Origin: Chitinophagaceae bacterium
GTDB taxonomy: Bacteria; Bacteroidota; Bacteroidia; Chitinophagales; Chitinophagaceae
Reading direction: 5' to 3'
Length of the DNA: 64,000 nt
Assembly (NCBI GenBank): GCA_023229465.1
Contig: JALNZE010000013.1
Coordinates: 23,150 to 87,149 of the forward strand
Part shown: piece after piece, positions 56,170 to 64,000 of the stretch
How the letters are laid out: the number at the start of each line of letters is the position of its first letter
Numbering within the stretch: position 1 is the first letter of the stretch
The notes under the pieces: model-generated
What the model was told of the DNA's origin: nothing
Database searches by the model: none
The model's input: only the letters and a program-made list of their open reading frames with translations
Position numbers and translations under genes: made by a program

Positions 56170-56303
56170 TCATTCCCTGCTCATTTAACTTATTTTCAAC
56201 GGAAAAAATGGGTTAGAAGCACCATAAAATAGTTGTTACCCGGCCTGGCAGAGATAATTTTCTTCATTTTCCCCTTACTTTGCACCTCTTAATATTGAAA
56301 ATT

Positions 56304-56723
56304 ATGGAATACAGTAAATTAATATCAGTTACCGGCTTAAATGGCCTTTTTGAAATGGTGGGCAGCAAAACAGACGGCGCTATTGTAAAATCGCTGGATG
56401 ATAAAACCACCAAATTCATAAGTAGCCGGGTGCACAATTTTTCACACCTGGAAAGTATTGAAGTATATACCGTTCGTGATAATGTAAACCTGGTAGAGGT
56501 ATTCCAGGCGATGACAAAGAGCAAAGAAGCCTTACCATCCGATAAAGACGCGGCGGCAGTAAAAGCCTATTTTCAAAAAGTGTACCCTGATATGGATTTT
56601 GGACGTGTGTACAGCAGCGATATGAAAAAAATGATCAAATGGTTCGCCATTCTGAAAGAGAACAATATTGATCCAATATTGAGTGAAGAGCCGGAAGCAA
56701 GTACTGAAGAAGAAGAAGCCTGA
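56304..56723 (+). CDS. DUF5606 family protein
   Basis: Bacteroidota-specific protein of unknown function (DUF5606). The N-terminus MEYSKLISVTGLNGLFEMVGSKTDG and the later PSDKDAAAVKAYFQKVYPDMDFGRVYSSDMKKMIKWF are the family landmarks. The C-terminus is acidic (EEPEASTEEEEA). The start at ATG 56304 is chosen over the in-frame TTG at 56280 because homology begins there. A TTACTTTG sequence at 56275-56282 just upstream resembles the -7 box. It ends in a terminator. Confidence 0.85.
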   Translation: MEYSKLISVTGLNGLFEMVGSKTDGAIVKSLDDKTTKFISSRVHNFSHLESIEVYTVRDNVNLVEVFQAMTKSKEALPSDKDAAAVKAYFQKVYPDMDFGRVYSSDMKKMIKWFAILKENNIDPILSEEPEASTEEEEA

Positions 56724-56739
56724 TTTTTTACTTATTTAC

Positions 56740-56772
56740 AAAAAACCGGAATCGTATTATTTCCGGTTTTTT
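56740..56772 (+). terminator. Terminator of the DUF5606 gene
   Basis: A perfect 12-bp stem (AAAAAACCGGAA with its complement) and a nine-base loop lie 17 bases after the stop and end in TTTTTTT. Confidence 0.88.
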
Positions 56773-56965
56773 TATGAGGTATATACTCCCCCGGCACCTA
56801 TTTTATGATTTGTTGATAAATGCTAACTTGTGCATTCTCCAGACGGCACTACTCAATGATTCTGCTGATGATAGTACCCAATGGGGTTAATAATTTTGCC
56901 AAATAAAATTCACCATCACTATTCTCCCCGGTTATTCGGGTAAAAGAATTCAATAAACGAAACCC

Positions 56966-59944
56966 ATGATAAAGAAATGGCTGTTTGCCCTTGCTGTTAG
57001 CCTGCCTGTACTGTTTGGAGCCTCCTTAACTGCACAAACATTTTATGAAAAAACGCCGGATGCGGAACGATGGGTAAAAAAGAAATTCAGAAAACTGAGT
57101 AAGAACCAGCGTATCGCTCAATTAATGATTATCCGCGCGCACAGTAACCTAGGCCCTGAACATGTGGCAGAAGTAACGGAACTGATAAAAAAGTACAATG
57201 TAGGCGGGTTATGTTTTTTTCAGGGTGGGCCCATTAGACAGGCACTGCTCACCAATCAGTATCAGTCAATAGCCAAAACGCCCCTACTTATTTCGATTGA
57301 TGGCGAATGGGGTTTGGGTATGCGGTTAGACAGTGTAATTAATTACCCCCGCCAGTTAATGATGGGCGCCACCCAGGACGCCAAACTGATCTATGCATTT
57401 GGTAAAGCAGTGGGGGAACAATGTAAAAGGATGGGCATACAGGTAAACTTCGCACCTGATGTAGATGTCAATAATAATCCGCTAAACCCTGTCATCAACG
57501 ACAGAAGTTTTGGAGAAGACAAGTTTAAAGTGGCGCTCTATGGCGTGCAATACATGAAAGGCATGCAGGATGCAGGTATCATGGCCTCCGCGAAACATTT
57601 TCCCGGGCATGGTGATGTGTCTGTTGATTCGCACAAGGACCTGCCTGTAATTACTAAAACCCGTGAAGCGCTTGATTCACTTGAACTCTACCCTTTCAGG
57701 GCGCTGATCAAAGCCGGCGTGGGTAGCATTATGACGGCCCATTTATCCATACCAGCCATAGATTCAACCCCTAATTTACCCAGTTCCTTATCTTACAAAA
57801 ATGTAACGGGGTTACTAAAAAATGAACTGGGTTTCCAGGGCATTACATTTACAGACGCGCTGGAAATGCAGGGTGTTGCCAAATTCTTTCCCAAAGGAGA
57901 AGCCGCTTTGCAATCAATCATCGCGGGCAATGACTTGCTGTGTTTACCCGGTGATATACCGGGAAGCATCGCGAAAATAAGGGCGGCAATCAGGGAAGGA
58001 AAAATAGGCTGGGATGATATTAATGCAAGAGTGAAAAAAATATTATTGGCCAAATATCACCTGGGATTGAATAACATTCAACCAATTGAAACGGAGGGCT
58101 TATTAAACGATTTGAATGCCCAAACCCTTCGTATTAAAACCATCCTGAGCGCCAACGCGCTCACTTTATTGAACAAACAGAATGAAACTGTTTTTCCCAT
58201 TGCCAAAGGGAAAAAAGTAGCGTATGTGTGCATTGGCGCCCCTTCAGAAAATACGATTGCCGCGAAATTCAGGAATGAATACAACGCGGATGTTTACCTG
58301 TTTGGAAGTAAAACAGAAATGGGTAAACAATTAATGGATGATAAAACGAATATTATTACCATTGACAATAGCGATAGCGCGGCTGCTACACAACTCATCA
58401 ATATTCTCCAACAGAAAAATTACGATGTAGTAATCGCGGGCCTTCATAATTTCAGCAGACGCCCAGCAAATAATTTCGGACTAAGCAATGTTTCCCTTTA
58501 TTTATTAACCCGTTTACAACAATCACAAACCATCACACTGGTATTCGGTAACCCCTATTCCATTAAAAATATAGCCAAAGCGCCCAACCTGGTTGCCTGC
58601 TATGAAGATGATGAAATTACACAGGCGGCGGCTTTCGAATTACTAAAAGGCAATTTGCAGCCCAAAGGAAAATTACCCGTAACCGTTAACAAGGACCTTA
58701 CATTTGGATACGGGATTGTTTATAATAGTTACTTCCCTGTTATTACCCCTGAATTTGTTGGCTTACAATCCGACTCACTAAATAAAATCGATACCATTGT
58801 AAATAATGCGATCGCCAAAGGCGCCACACCAGGCTGTGTGGTATTAGTAGCCAAAGAAGGCAAGATTGCTTATCACAAAGCATTTGGCTATACCAACTTC
58901 AATAATAAAGAACCCGTTACCACTGATATGGTATATGATCTCGCTTCTGTTACCAAAACATCGGCAACTACTGTTTCTATCATGAAATTGTATGAAGAAG
59001 GAAAAGTGGACCTTGAAAAAACCATAGGCGATTACCTGCCATGGGTAAAGGGCTCAGATAAAGCGTCCCTCAAATTAAAGGATATCCTTTTGCACCAGGC
59101 CGGCCTTAATCCATTTATCCCTTTTTACAGGGAAGTGATTGATACGGTTACCGGCAATCCCTTACCCCAATACTTTTCAACTGTAAAAGACGCGGACCAT
59201 CAATACAGGGCGGCAGAAGATTTGTATGTTCTTAATAACTGGCAGGATAGTTTATACCAACGCATATTGAAAAGCAAACTTACTGTGGCGGATAAGTATG
59301 TGTATAGCGACAATGATTTTATTTTCCTGGGAAAAATTGTTGAAGCCGTTAGTGGTAAACCATTAAACGACTATGCGGGAGAAATATTTTACGGCCCTTT
59401 ACACATGACTACCACTACCTACAGGCCACTGGAATTGATGCCCATTGATTTGATCGCTCCAAGTGAAGATGAAAAACATTTTCGCCGGCAATTAATTCGT
59501 GGCGATGTGCACGATGAAGGCGCCGCTATGTTTGGCGGGGTAGCCGGTCATGCAGGATTGTTCAGTAATGCTTACGACCTGGCACAATTATACCAATTGC
59601 TTTTGAATGGCGGTGAGTTGCATGGTATTCGCTTACTTCAAAAAGCTACGATTGACAAGTTCACCGGTTATAACAGTACTGTAAGCAGGAGAGGATTTGG
59701 ATTTGATAAACCGGAGAAAGACAATGCCACCCGTAAAGACCCTTATCCATCCCGCAGTGTGTCGCCAGAAACATTTGGACACACCGGTTTTACAGGCACC
59801 TGTGTTTGGGTTGACCCGCAATATAAACTGGTCTATATTTTTCTCTCGAACAGGGTTACCCCAACACGTAACAACAATAAATTAAGCCAGTTGAATGTAC
59901 GTTCAAACATCCAGGAAGCCATTTATCAGTCAATTTTGCATTAA
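56966..59944 (+). CDS. Fusion: GH3 beta-N-acetylglucosaminidase + serine beta-lactamase-like hydrolase
   Basis: Exported two-enzyme protein of 992 residues, with a signal peptide ending SLTAQT. The GH3 part (about 40-600) has the NagZ-type motif KHFPGHG (210-216, with a His as general acid/base in that loop) and the nucleophile Asp297 in FTDALEMQGV. The C-terminal part (about 610-990) is a class C-like serine hydrolase with SVTK (S661, K664), YSDND near 772 and HTGFTG in the place of KTG. It probably trims cell-wall glycan and peptide together in the periplasm. Such fusions occur in Bacteroidota. Both active sites look intact. Confidence 0.9.
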   Translation: MIKKWLFALAVSLPVLFGASLTAQTFYEKTPDAERWVKKKFRKLSKNQRIAQLMIIRAHSNLGPEHVAEVTELIKKYNVGGLCFFQGGPIRQALLTNQYQSIAKTPLLISIDGEWGLGMRLDSVINYPRQLMMGATQDAKLIYAFGKAVGEQCKRMGIQVNFAPDVDVNNNPLNPVINDRSFGEDKFKVALYGVQYMKGMQDAGIMASAKHFPGHGDVSVDSHKDLPVITKTREALDSLELYPFRALIKAGVGSIMTAHLSIPAIDSTPNLPSSLSYKNVTGLLKNELGFQGITFTDALEMQGVAKFFPKGEAALQSIIAGNDLLCLPGDIPGSIAKIRAAIREGKIGWDDINARVKKILLAKYHLGLNNIQPIETEGLLNDLNAQTLRIKTILSANALTLLNKQNETVFPIAKGKKVAYVCIGAPSENTIAAKFRNEYNADVYLFGSKTEMGKQLMDDKTNIITIDNSDSAAATQLINILQQKNYDVVIAGLHNFSRRPANNFGLSNVSLYLLTRLQQSQTITLVFGNPYSIKNIAKAPNLVACYEDDEITQAAAFELLKGNLQPKGKLPVTVNKDLTFGYGIVYNSYFPVITPEFVGLQSDSLNKIDTIVNNAIAKGATPGCVVLVAKEGKIAYHKAFGYTNFNNKEPVTTDMVYDLASVTKTSATTVSIMKLYEEGKVDLEKTIGDYLPWVKGSDKASLKLKDILLHQAGLNPFIPFYREVIDTVTGNPLPQYFSTVKDADHQYRAAEDLYVLNNWQDSLYQRILKSKLTVADKYVYSDNDFIFLGKIVEAVSGKPLNDYAGEIFYGPLHMTTTTYRPLELMPIDLIAPSEDEKHFRRQLIRGDVHDEGAAMFGGVAGHAGLFSNAYDLAQLYQLLLNGGELHGIRLLQKATIDKFTGYNSTVSRRGFGFDKPEKDNATRKDPYPSRSVSPETFGHTGFTGTCVWVDPQYKLVYIFLSNRVTPTRNNNKLSQLNVRSNIQEAIYQSILH

Positions 59945-60013
59945 AACACCCTATCAATAAACAAATCAAAGGCAATGTCTACCTTTGTCTTTACATAAAA
60001 TCATACCCAGGTT

Positions 60014-61744
60014 ATGAAGCAGATTGTACGTCTTTCCCTTTTGATGTGGTTGGTAATAATAACCTTATCCTCCTGTAAAAATAATATCCCAAAAGAGGCC
60101 AGGTATATTCCGAAAGAAGCCGGTTTTGTGCTGTCGTTCAACCCGCAGCTAATGAAAGACAAATTACAAAAAGGAGGCATCAGCATTGATACCTTACTCC
60201 AGCGGGTATTTAAGAATGATTCGCTCGATAGCAAAGACAAAGCAAGGTTCAATCAACTGAAAGACAATGCAGGTATTGACTGGAACAGCAAGATTTTTGT
60301 TTTCATGCTTCAAAAAACAAATCCGGATAATAGTGTTTCCAGTAATTATAGCCTGTTGGGCGCTGTAAAAGATGCCGGCCTGTTTGAATCCTACCTGCAA
60401 TTACAGGATGAACTGAAAGGCAAAGAAATCAAAAAAGAGAAAGACTATAGTTACCTGGTTAATGGCAATGGCTCTATCATTGCCTGGAATAACGAACAGG
60501 TAATCGCCACCATGTTTAGGCATACGCAAAAACCTGTGTATGATACAGTTGCTATGGCGTTTAAACAACCCGCTCCCATAAATATGGAAGCAGAAATGAA
60601 AAGGGAAGTTGGCCGGTATTTTACACAAAAAATAAATGAATCATTAGCCTCTGTAGACATATTTACCGCTATGTTCAAAGAAAAAGCGGATGGCTATGTT
60701 TTCACCAGCGCCAACAGCTCTTTGGCCGGTTTAAGTATGCTGCCTTTTCAGCTACCAAAAATGGAAGAACTGCTTAAAGACAATTTTGTAACTGCCACAT
60801 TAAGCTTTGAAGAGGGAAGGATTATAGCTAAATCTACCGGCTATCCCAATGAATTATTGGGATCTGTTTTAAAGCAATACGCCGGGCATGCCGTGAACCT
60901 TTCTTTAATAGAAAATTATCCTTCTCAGCATATTAATGCCATTGTACTGGCCGCATTTAACCCTGAAATATTTGGCGGACTGTTAAGGCAACTGGAAGTA
61001 GAAGGATTGGCCAATAATTTTCTTGAGAAAGCGGGTGTTACCAGCCAGGATTTATATAAATCTCTCAAAGGAGATATCGCGGTGGTTGTTTCAGACTTTG
61101 ACATCACCCAAAAAGAACCGCAGTTTAAGACCGATGAAAAAAGTATGATCAGGAAAAAACCAATCGGGAAGATGATAGTAACAGCGCCTGTTGGAGATAA
61201 AATAAGTTTTATAAAATTGATGGATAAGGCGGTTGAACAGGGGGTTCTTAAGAAAGTGGGGAATACCTACAAAGCCGGCGTACCGGTATCCTTATTGGGC
61301 CTGTATATTATGGCAGACGAGAAAAACCTGGTGATTGCAAGCGATTCCCTCACTTACACAGCGTATATATCAAAAAGGACCAGGTCGGTTATTAACGAAG
61401 AAGCTTTGCATAAATTCAAAGGAAAATCAATCGTTTTTTATGTTGATATTGCCGGTACACTGAATGGTTTATCTAAAGAATCAGCAGGCGATTTCAACAA
61501 ATCCCTGAATACGGCTAAAACAACGTTTAAGGATATCATAGCAACCACTGATAATTTTGACGGTAAAAATAGTAAGGCGGCATTGGAAATAAGATTGCGG
61601 AATGAGCGGCAAAACAGCCTGGTTACCTTAACCGGTTTACTGGCCGATATCGCCGTAGATATGCGGGTACAGGCAAGGAGAGAAAAAGAAACAGAAGAAA
61701 AATTATTCCCCGGAGGCCTGCCTGCCATTATCCGTACCAATTAA
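60014..61744 (+). CDS. DUF4836 family lipoprotein
   Basis: Bacteroidota lipoprotein of unknown function. The lipobox ends at Cys21 (ITLSSC, then KNN). The mature N-terminus has the DUF4836 opening PKEAGFVLSFNPQLMKDKLQ. Over about 550 residues it shows repeats of a pattern seen in the family (NIPKEARYIPKEAGF, later LSFEEGRIIAKSTGY and KGDIAVVVSDFD). The protein is probably in the outer or inner membrane facing the periplasm. It lies downstream of the GH3 fusion, 69 bp away, and may share its transcript. Function unknown. Confidence 0.85.
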   Translation: MKQIVRLSLLMWLVIITLSSCKNNIPKEARYIPKEAGFVLSFNPQLMKDKLQKGGISIDTLLQRVFKNDSLDSKDKARFNQLKDNAGIDWNSKIFVFMLQKTNPDNSVSSNYSLLGAVKDAGLFESYLQLQDELKGKEIKKEKDYSYLVNGNGSIIAWNNEQVIATMFRHTQKPVYDTVAMAFKQPAPINMEAEMKREVGRYFTQKINESLASVDIFTAMFKEKADGYVFTSANSSLAGLSMLPFQLPKMEELLKDNFVTATLSFEEGRIIAKSTGYPNELLGSVLKQYAGHAVNLSLIENYPSQHINAIVLAAFNPEIFGGLLRQLEVEGLANNFLEKAGVTSQDLYKSLKGDIAVVVSDFDITQKEPQFKTDEKSMIRKKPIGKMIVTAPVGDKISFIKLMDKAVEQGVLKKVGNTYKAGVPVSLLGLYIMADEKNLVIASDSLTYTAYISKRTRSVINEEALHKFKGKSIVFYVDIAGTLNGLSKESAGDFNKSLNTAKTTFKDIIATTDNFDGKNSKAALEIRLRNERQNSLVTLTGLLADIAVDMRVQARREKETEEKLFPGGLPAIIRTN

Positions 61745-62235
61745 TCAGCCTGGCGCCCCGCATAAATGGAAAGTCCTGAGGTTTCGTGAGGTAACCCAAA
61801 AAACGGAGATTAAAATGATTGCCGATACAGCAACTTCATAAACGCAGTATCAATTTCCCTGTGCATAACCGGCAGAACGCTGTCGAGCGGTTTTATATCG
61901 GTTACGATGGTTATCGGCTCAGATGACATCCATATTGCGCTTGCGGTCGAGTCCACCTTTTCTCGAAACAAGGAACATATTCGACAGAACCACAGTAGTT
62001 CATTTACATTCAACTCCATTACACTTACTTGTCTGCCGCCATCATTTATACAATTACGAACAGTTGATTACTCTCCTTGTTTCTCGTGACACACTCAGGC
62101 TGGAACTACTGCTGATATTGAGTTGTAGCCGATTGCTCTTCCGTCAGCCAGCCTATTGCCAAACCTGCCGTTGTGCGTTCATTTTTCTCCCTGTCAAATG
62201 ATGCGGTTGAAATGTTCTTATATACTTGCAAATCA
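61745..62235. other. Intergenic region of about 490 bp with an attC-like hairpin
   Basis: No convincing gene. A short minus-strand reading at 61810-62019 (69 codons) has normal coding character at its end (DSVLPVMHREIDTAFMKLL) but no family is recognised; it may be a fragment. On the minus strand, downstream of the DHFR-like gene, GGCTGG (62154-62149) and CCAGCC (62103-62098) can pair with a CTGA/TCAG inner step around a loop, a shape reminiscent of integron attC sites. Suggestive only. Confidence 0.3.
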
Positions 62236-62757
62236 TTATTTCTGTCCAATGTTGTAAGTTAAAGAAACCAAACCTGTTGAATATGTTTTTATGTCAACCA
62301 GCGTAAGTTTAATTCTGTCTTTAATGTTATTGAATAAAGGCTTGCCGCCGCCAAGTAAAATAGGATGAACTGCTAATGATAGTTCGTCAATCAATCCTAA
62401 ATTCATTAATGAAGTTGTCAAACCCGCACCGCCAAAAAGCCAAATATCTTTTCCCCTTTCCTTTTTGATTTCGTCAACTTGAGTTTTTATATCGCCATTT
62501 ATTAATGTCGCTCCAACTTTAACTTTGTCAAGCGTAGTCGAAAAAATATACTCTTTAAATTTTGGGAAACCACCACCATTGGCACTCATAGCCAAAGTCA
62601 TTTCGTAAGTTTTTCTGCCAATGAATGCTGTGTCAACTCGCTTAAAGAAATCCGAAAGTCCGTAATCTTGGTCAGTAAAACACCAATCATACTCACCATT
62701 AGGTCCTTCAATAAAATTGTCTAAGCTAACTGCAAGCCCTAATATAACTTTTCGCAT
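62236..62757 (-). CDS. RibD C-terminal / dihydrofolate-reductase-like protein
   Basis: Stand-alone RibD_C-domain protein of the DHFR superfamily: MRKVILGLAVSLDNFIEGPNGEYDW, then FIGRKTYEM, KDIWLFGGAGLTTSLMNLGLIDELSLAVHPILLGGGKPLF. These are the NADPH- and substrate-binding blocks of the family, often called dihydrofolate reductase-like although true DHFR activity is not shown. Length of 173 is normal. It is AT-richer than its neighbours to the eye and lies in a segment with a transposase remnant, so recent transfer is likely. Such genes are frequent in mobile cassettes. Confidence 0.83.
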   Translation of the reverse strand: MRKVILGLAVSLDNFIEGPNGEYDWCFTDQDYGLSDFFKRVDTAFIGRKTYEMTLAMSANGGGFPKFKEYIFSTTLDKVKVGATLINGDIKTQVDEIKKERGKDIWLFGGAGLTTSLMNLGLIDELSLAVHPILLGGGKPLFNNIKDRIKLTLVDIKTYSTGLVSLTYNIGQK

Positions 62758-62845
62758 AGCAGGTCTTTTTAAAAATTCTGACTAACGTTTCTGTTTCTCA
62801 TTAATTATTGTTCTGTTACAAATCCTACATCGACAGGCTTAAGCT

Positions 62846-63079
62846 CTAATTTAGCGATATTTTTTTTGATTTTTCTATAATTCTCATTTTTCTTTTCTGG
62901 TCAGGGAATAAATATTCTGTTGGTGGTGTGTAGGGTATCTTTTTTGATATCATGTTCCAGATGATAACAGCAAGCTTTCGGGCTGTGGCACTTACCGCTG
63001 CTGTTCTTCCTCTTCGGTATGCTACCCGTTTAAATACGATTTCCCTTTTACAGTTGTTTTCTATTGAGCCCTCTCTTTT
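62846..63079 (-). pseudogene. C-terminal remnant of an IS110/IS1111-type transposase
   Basis: On the minus strand an open stretch of about 77 codons ends at TAG (62846-62848). It reads KRVAYRRGRTAAVSATARKL, then AVIIWNMISKKIPYTPPTEY and LFPDQKRKMRII. This strongly resembles the C-terminal tail of Bacteroidota IS110/IS116 transposases (VAYRxGxxxAxxAxARKLxVIIWxM). Upstream it is closed by a TGA at 63080-63082 and no N-terminal half is found, so only a remnant is left. The ends of the element were not identified. Confidence 0.65.
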
Positions 63080-63167
63080 TCACTACCATCGATTATTAGA
63101 AAATCGGGTATTCCCTTGCGGGAAATGATTTTTTATTTTTTTTTAATTCGTCTTTGGCTATCCCCCC

Positions 63168-63351
63168 CCTTAGTAGAAAAGAAACAGCGTCAATGATTCA
63201 ACCTTATTACCTTATTCTAAGGAATAAAATGAAAATAGATGATACAATCTATACACCCGTTTTACCCGATAACAATCGGGCGGCCTTGCATCATCAGTTA
63301 AAATAAGGTAATAAGGTTGCAGGGATTTAATGAGCCATTTTTCTACTAAGG
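63168..63351. mobile_element. Palindromic MITE-like element
   Basis: The outer arms CCTTAGTAGAAAA (63168-63180) and its exact complement (63339-63351) enclose unlike spacers of 18 and 19 bases. The inner arms, CAACCTTATTACCTTATT (63199-63216), match their complement at 63302-63319 exactly. The centre holds a small hairpin CCCGAT-AACA-ATCGGG (63265-63280). No reading frame of note fits within it. No target-site duplication was seen, so the borders are not proven. Confidence 0.5.
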
Positions 63352-63733
63352 TTAAAGTTCCTGGCTGTGAAGGACACACAGGGAAAGGAAATAAAGCCTG
63401 CCCAACCTCCAAAATCACGTTTCAGACATTCACTCCGCCGCGTGTATCACTTGTTTTTCCCCGAAATAGGTTTCCGGCTTATCCTGACTAAACAAAACCG
63501 GTTAGCCGGAAGCGATTGCCCCCTGTTCCCTGGAAAATAGGGTGTTTTCACGGTTGCGGATGAAGGGGTTATGGAATAACTTAGAGGCTAATAAGGGTTG
63601 AAAAAGGTGATAATGTGTACCCCCCTTACGGTTTGTAACGCCCCAAATGGGTTGAGGCAACAGATGCGAGTCAACAACTATTGAGTGTTGCAACGAAAGG
63701 AAGATTTGTAGTGTCAATACTAAAAACAGCGGT
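63352..63733. other. Gene-free stretch after the palindromic element
   Basis: About 380 bp with no recognised gene. Minus-strand readings at 63212-63418 and 63502-63717 have no signal peptide, no family resemblance and overlap the palindrome or look random. Nothing else was identified. Confidence 0.3.
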
Positions 63734-63765
63734 ATGAAAAAATAACTTTATTGGCTCTTGCGGGC

Positions 63766-64000
63766 ATGTTATTTATCCTGACCATGTTTTTCAGTTGCAA
63801 AAAGGAAAAGACCGGGTTATGTCAAAATGTTTCTTCAAGAGGAAGAATAATTGGCTATGACCCTTGCCGGTATTATACACCCATCAATAAAAGAAAAGAT
63901 GCGGGTTTTGTTATTGAAATTGATAATGGAATAGCTAAGGATACAGTAGTTAATTACAGCATACCCGAACATCTTTTCCTATTTCCTTTGTACACATACT
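63766..64000 (+). CDS. Hypothetical lipoprotein, 3'-truncated by the window; start region frameshifted
   Basis: Open to the window end. From ATG 63766 it reads MLFILTMFFSCKKEKTGLCQ, with a lipobox FFSC followed by KKEK, typical of Bacteroidota lipoproteins; the rest is not recognised. In frame before it, codons 63742-63765 spell ITLLALAG, the upper part of a normal signal peptide. The expected start ATG-AAA-AAA sits at 63734 but is one base out of frame because the A-run after ATG has six A's instead of seven. Either the start is now internal (ATG 63766 or TTG 63751), or the gene is broken, or one A was lost in sequencing. Confidence 0.6.
   Translation, partial: MLFILTMFFSCKKEKTGLCQNVSSRGRIIGYDPCRYYTPINKRKDAGFVIEIDNGIAKDTVVNYSIPEHLFLFPLYTY

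Noticed and set aside
61810..62019. 69-codon minus-strand reading between the DUF4836 gene and the DHFR-like gene
   Set aside because: No recognisable domain or signal peptide, and the region looks like a decayed insertion. It may be a gene fragment, but this cannot be supported as a CDS.
63212..63418. 68-codon minus-strand reading over the palindromic element
   Set aside because: It crosses the inverted repeat and has no coding features.
63502..63717. 71-codon minus-strand reading near the window end
   Set aside because: No family resemblance or signal peptide, and no start context; treated as chance.
1..64000. tRNA, rRNA and known riboswitch genes
   Set aside because: Scanning for TPsiC-like GGTTCGAATC segments and other landmarks on both strands gave nothing convincing. 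A covariance search could still find small ncRNAs.

Overview
The window is a chromosomal stretch from a member of the Bacteroidota, most likely the family Chitinophagaceae. The evidence is a SusC/SusD pair, GldA, the DUF4836, DUF5606 and DUF1800 proteins, an alpha/beta-fused E1 dehydrogenase, an ECF sigma operon with a Spy-like third gene, lipoproteins with short Cys-Lys lipoboxes, and promoters resembling the Bacteroidota TTTG / TAnnTTTG type. The organism call is inferred from gene content; no rRNA or tRNA gene was recognised.

Layout. 1-9.9 kb: a penicillin-acylase-family hydrolase cut by the window edge, a serine beta-lactamase-like hydrolase, a fused E1 alpha/beta 2-oxoacid dehydrogenase, a Bax-inhibitor-1 membrane protein, a 2-oxoacid:ferredoxin oxidoreductase alpha subunit without its beta subunit, an MmcQ/YjbR protein and endonuclease III. 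9.9-16 kb: an esterase, a small unknown protein, a DivIC/FtsB septum protein, enolase, a GNAT acetyltransferase, the gliding ABC ATPase GldA and a C-terminally truncated DUF1800 protein. 16-21 kb: divergent OPT and POT peptide transporters, then purD. 21-27.2 kb: the cell-elongation cluster mreB-mreC-mreD-mrdA(PBP2)-rodA. 27.2-36.3 kb: a metallo-beta-lactamase-fold hydrolase, an ECF sigma operon, PEP carboxylase, an AlkA-like glycosylase, a prohibitin-family protein, small membrane proteins and an M23 peptidase. 36.4-44.6 kb: alaS, a double-PDZ protein, a DUF1028 Ntn-hydrolase, gatB, a TlpA-like lipoprotein and an unknown exported protein. 44.7-54 kb: SusD/SusC, an MMPL/RND transporter, a PAP2-like membrane protein and rpoN. 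54-61.7 kb: a KdnA-like sugar aminotransferase, a DsbA-family protein, DUF5606, a GH3-serine hydrolase fusion and a DUF4836 lipoprotein. 61.7-64 kb looks like an acquired and decaying segment. It holds a RibD/DHFR-like gene next to an imperfect hairpin, the C-terminal remnant of an IS110-type transposase, a palindromic MITE-like element, and a lipoprotein gene whose start is broken in a poly-A run.

Most genes are housekeeping or envelope functions. The clearest functional unit is the elongasome cluster; peptidoglycan and envelope work is also represented by the M23 peptidase, DivIC, the GH3 fusion and PBP2. The most unusual non-genic signal is a set of dispersed phrase-like repeats (TTAGGAG words, CGTCAGTCGTGA words, CTCCGTGAACC words, GAAATCYGCGAT words). 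They sit at gene ends, often as inverted pairs able to form long hairpins, and in places run into reading frames; one copy encodes the linker of the E1 alpha/beta fusion. A second striking structure is a hairpin of about 22 bp that places the start codon of the mmcQ-like gene in its apical loop.
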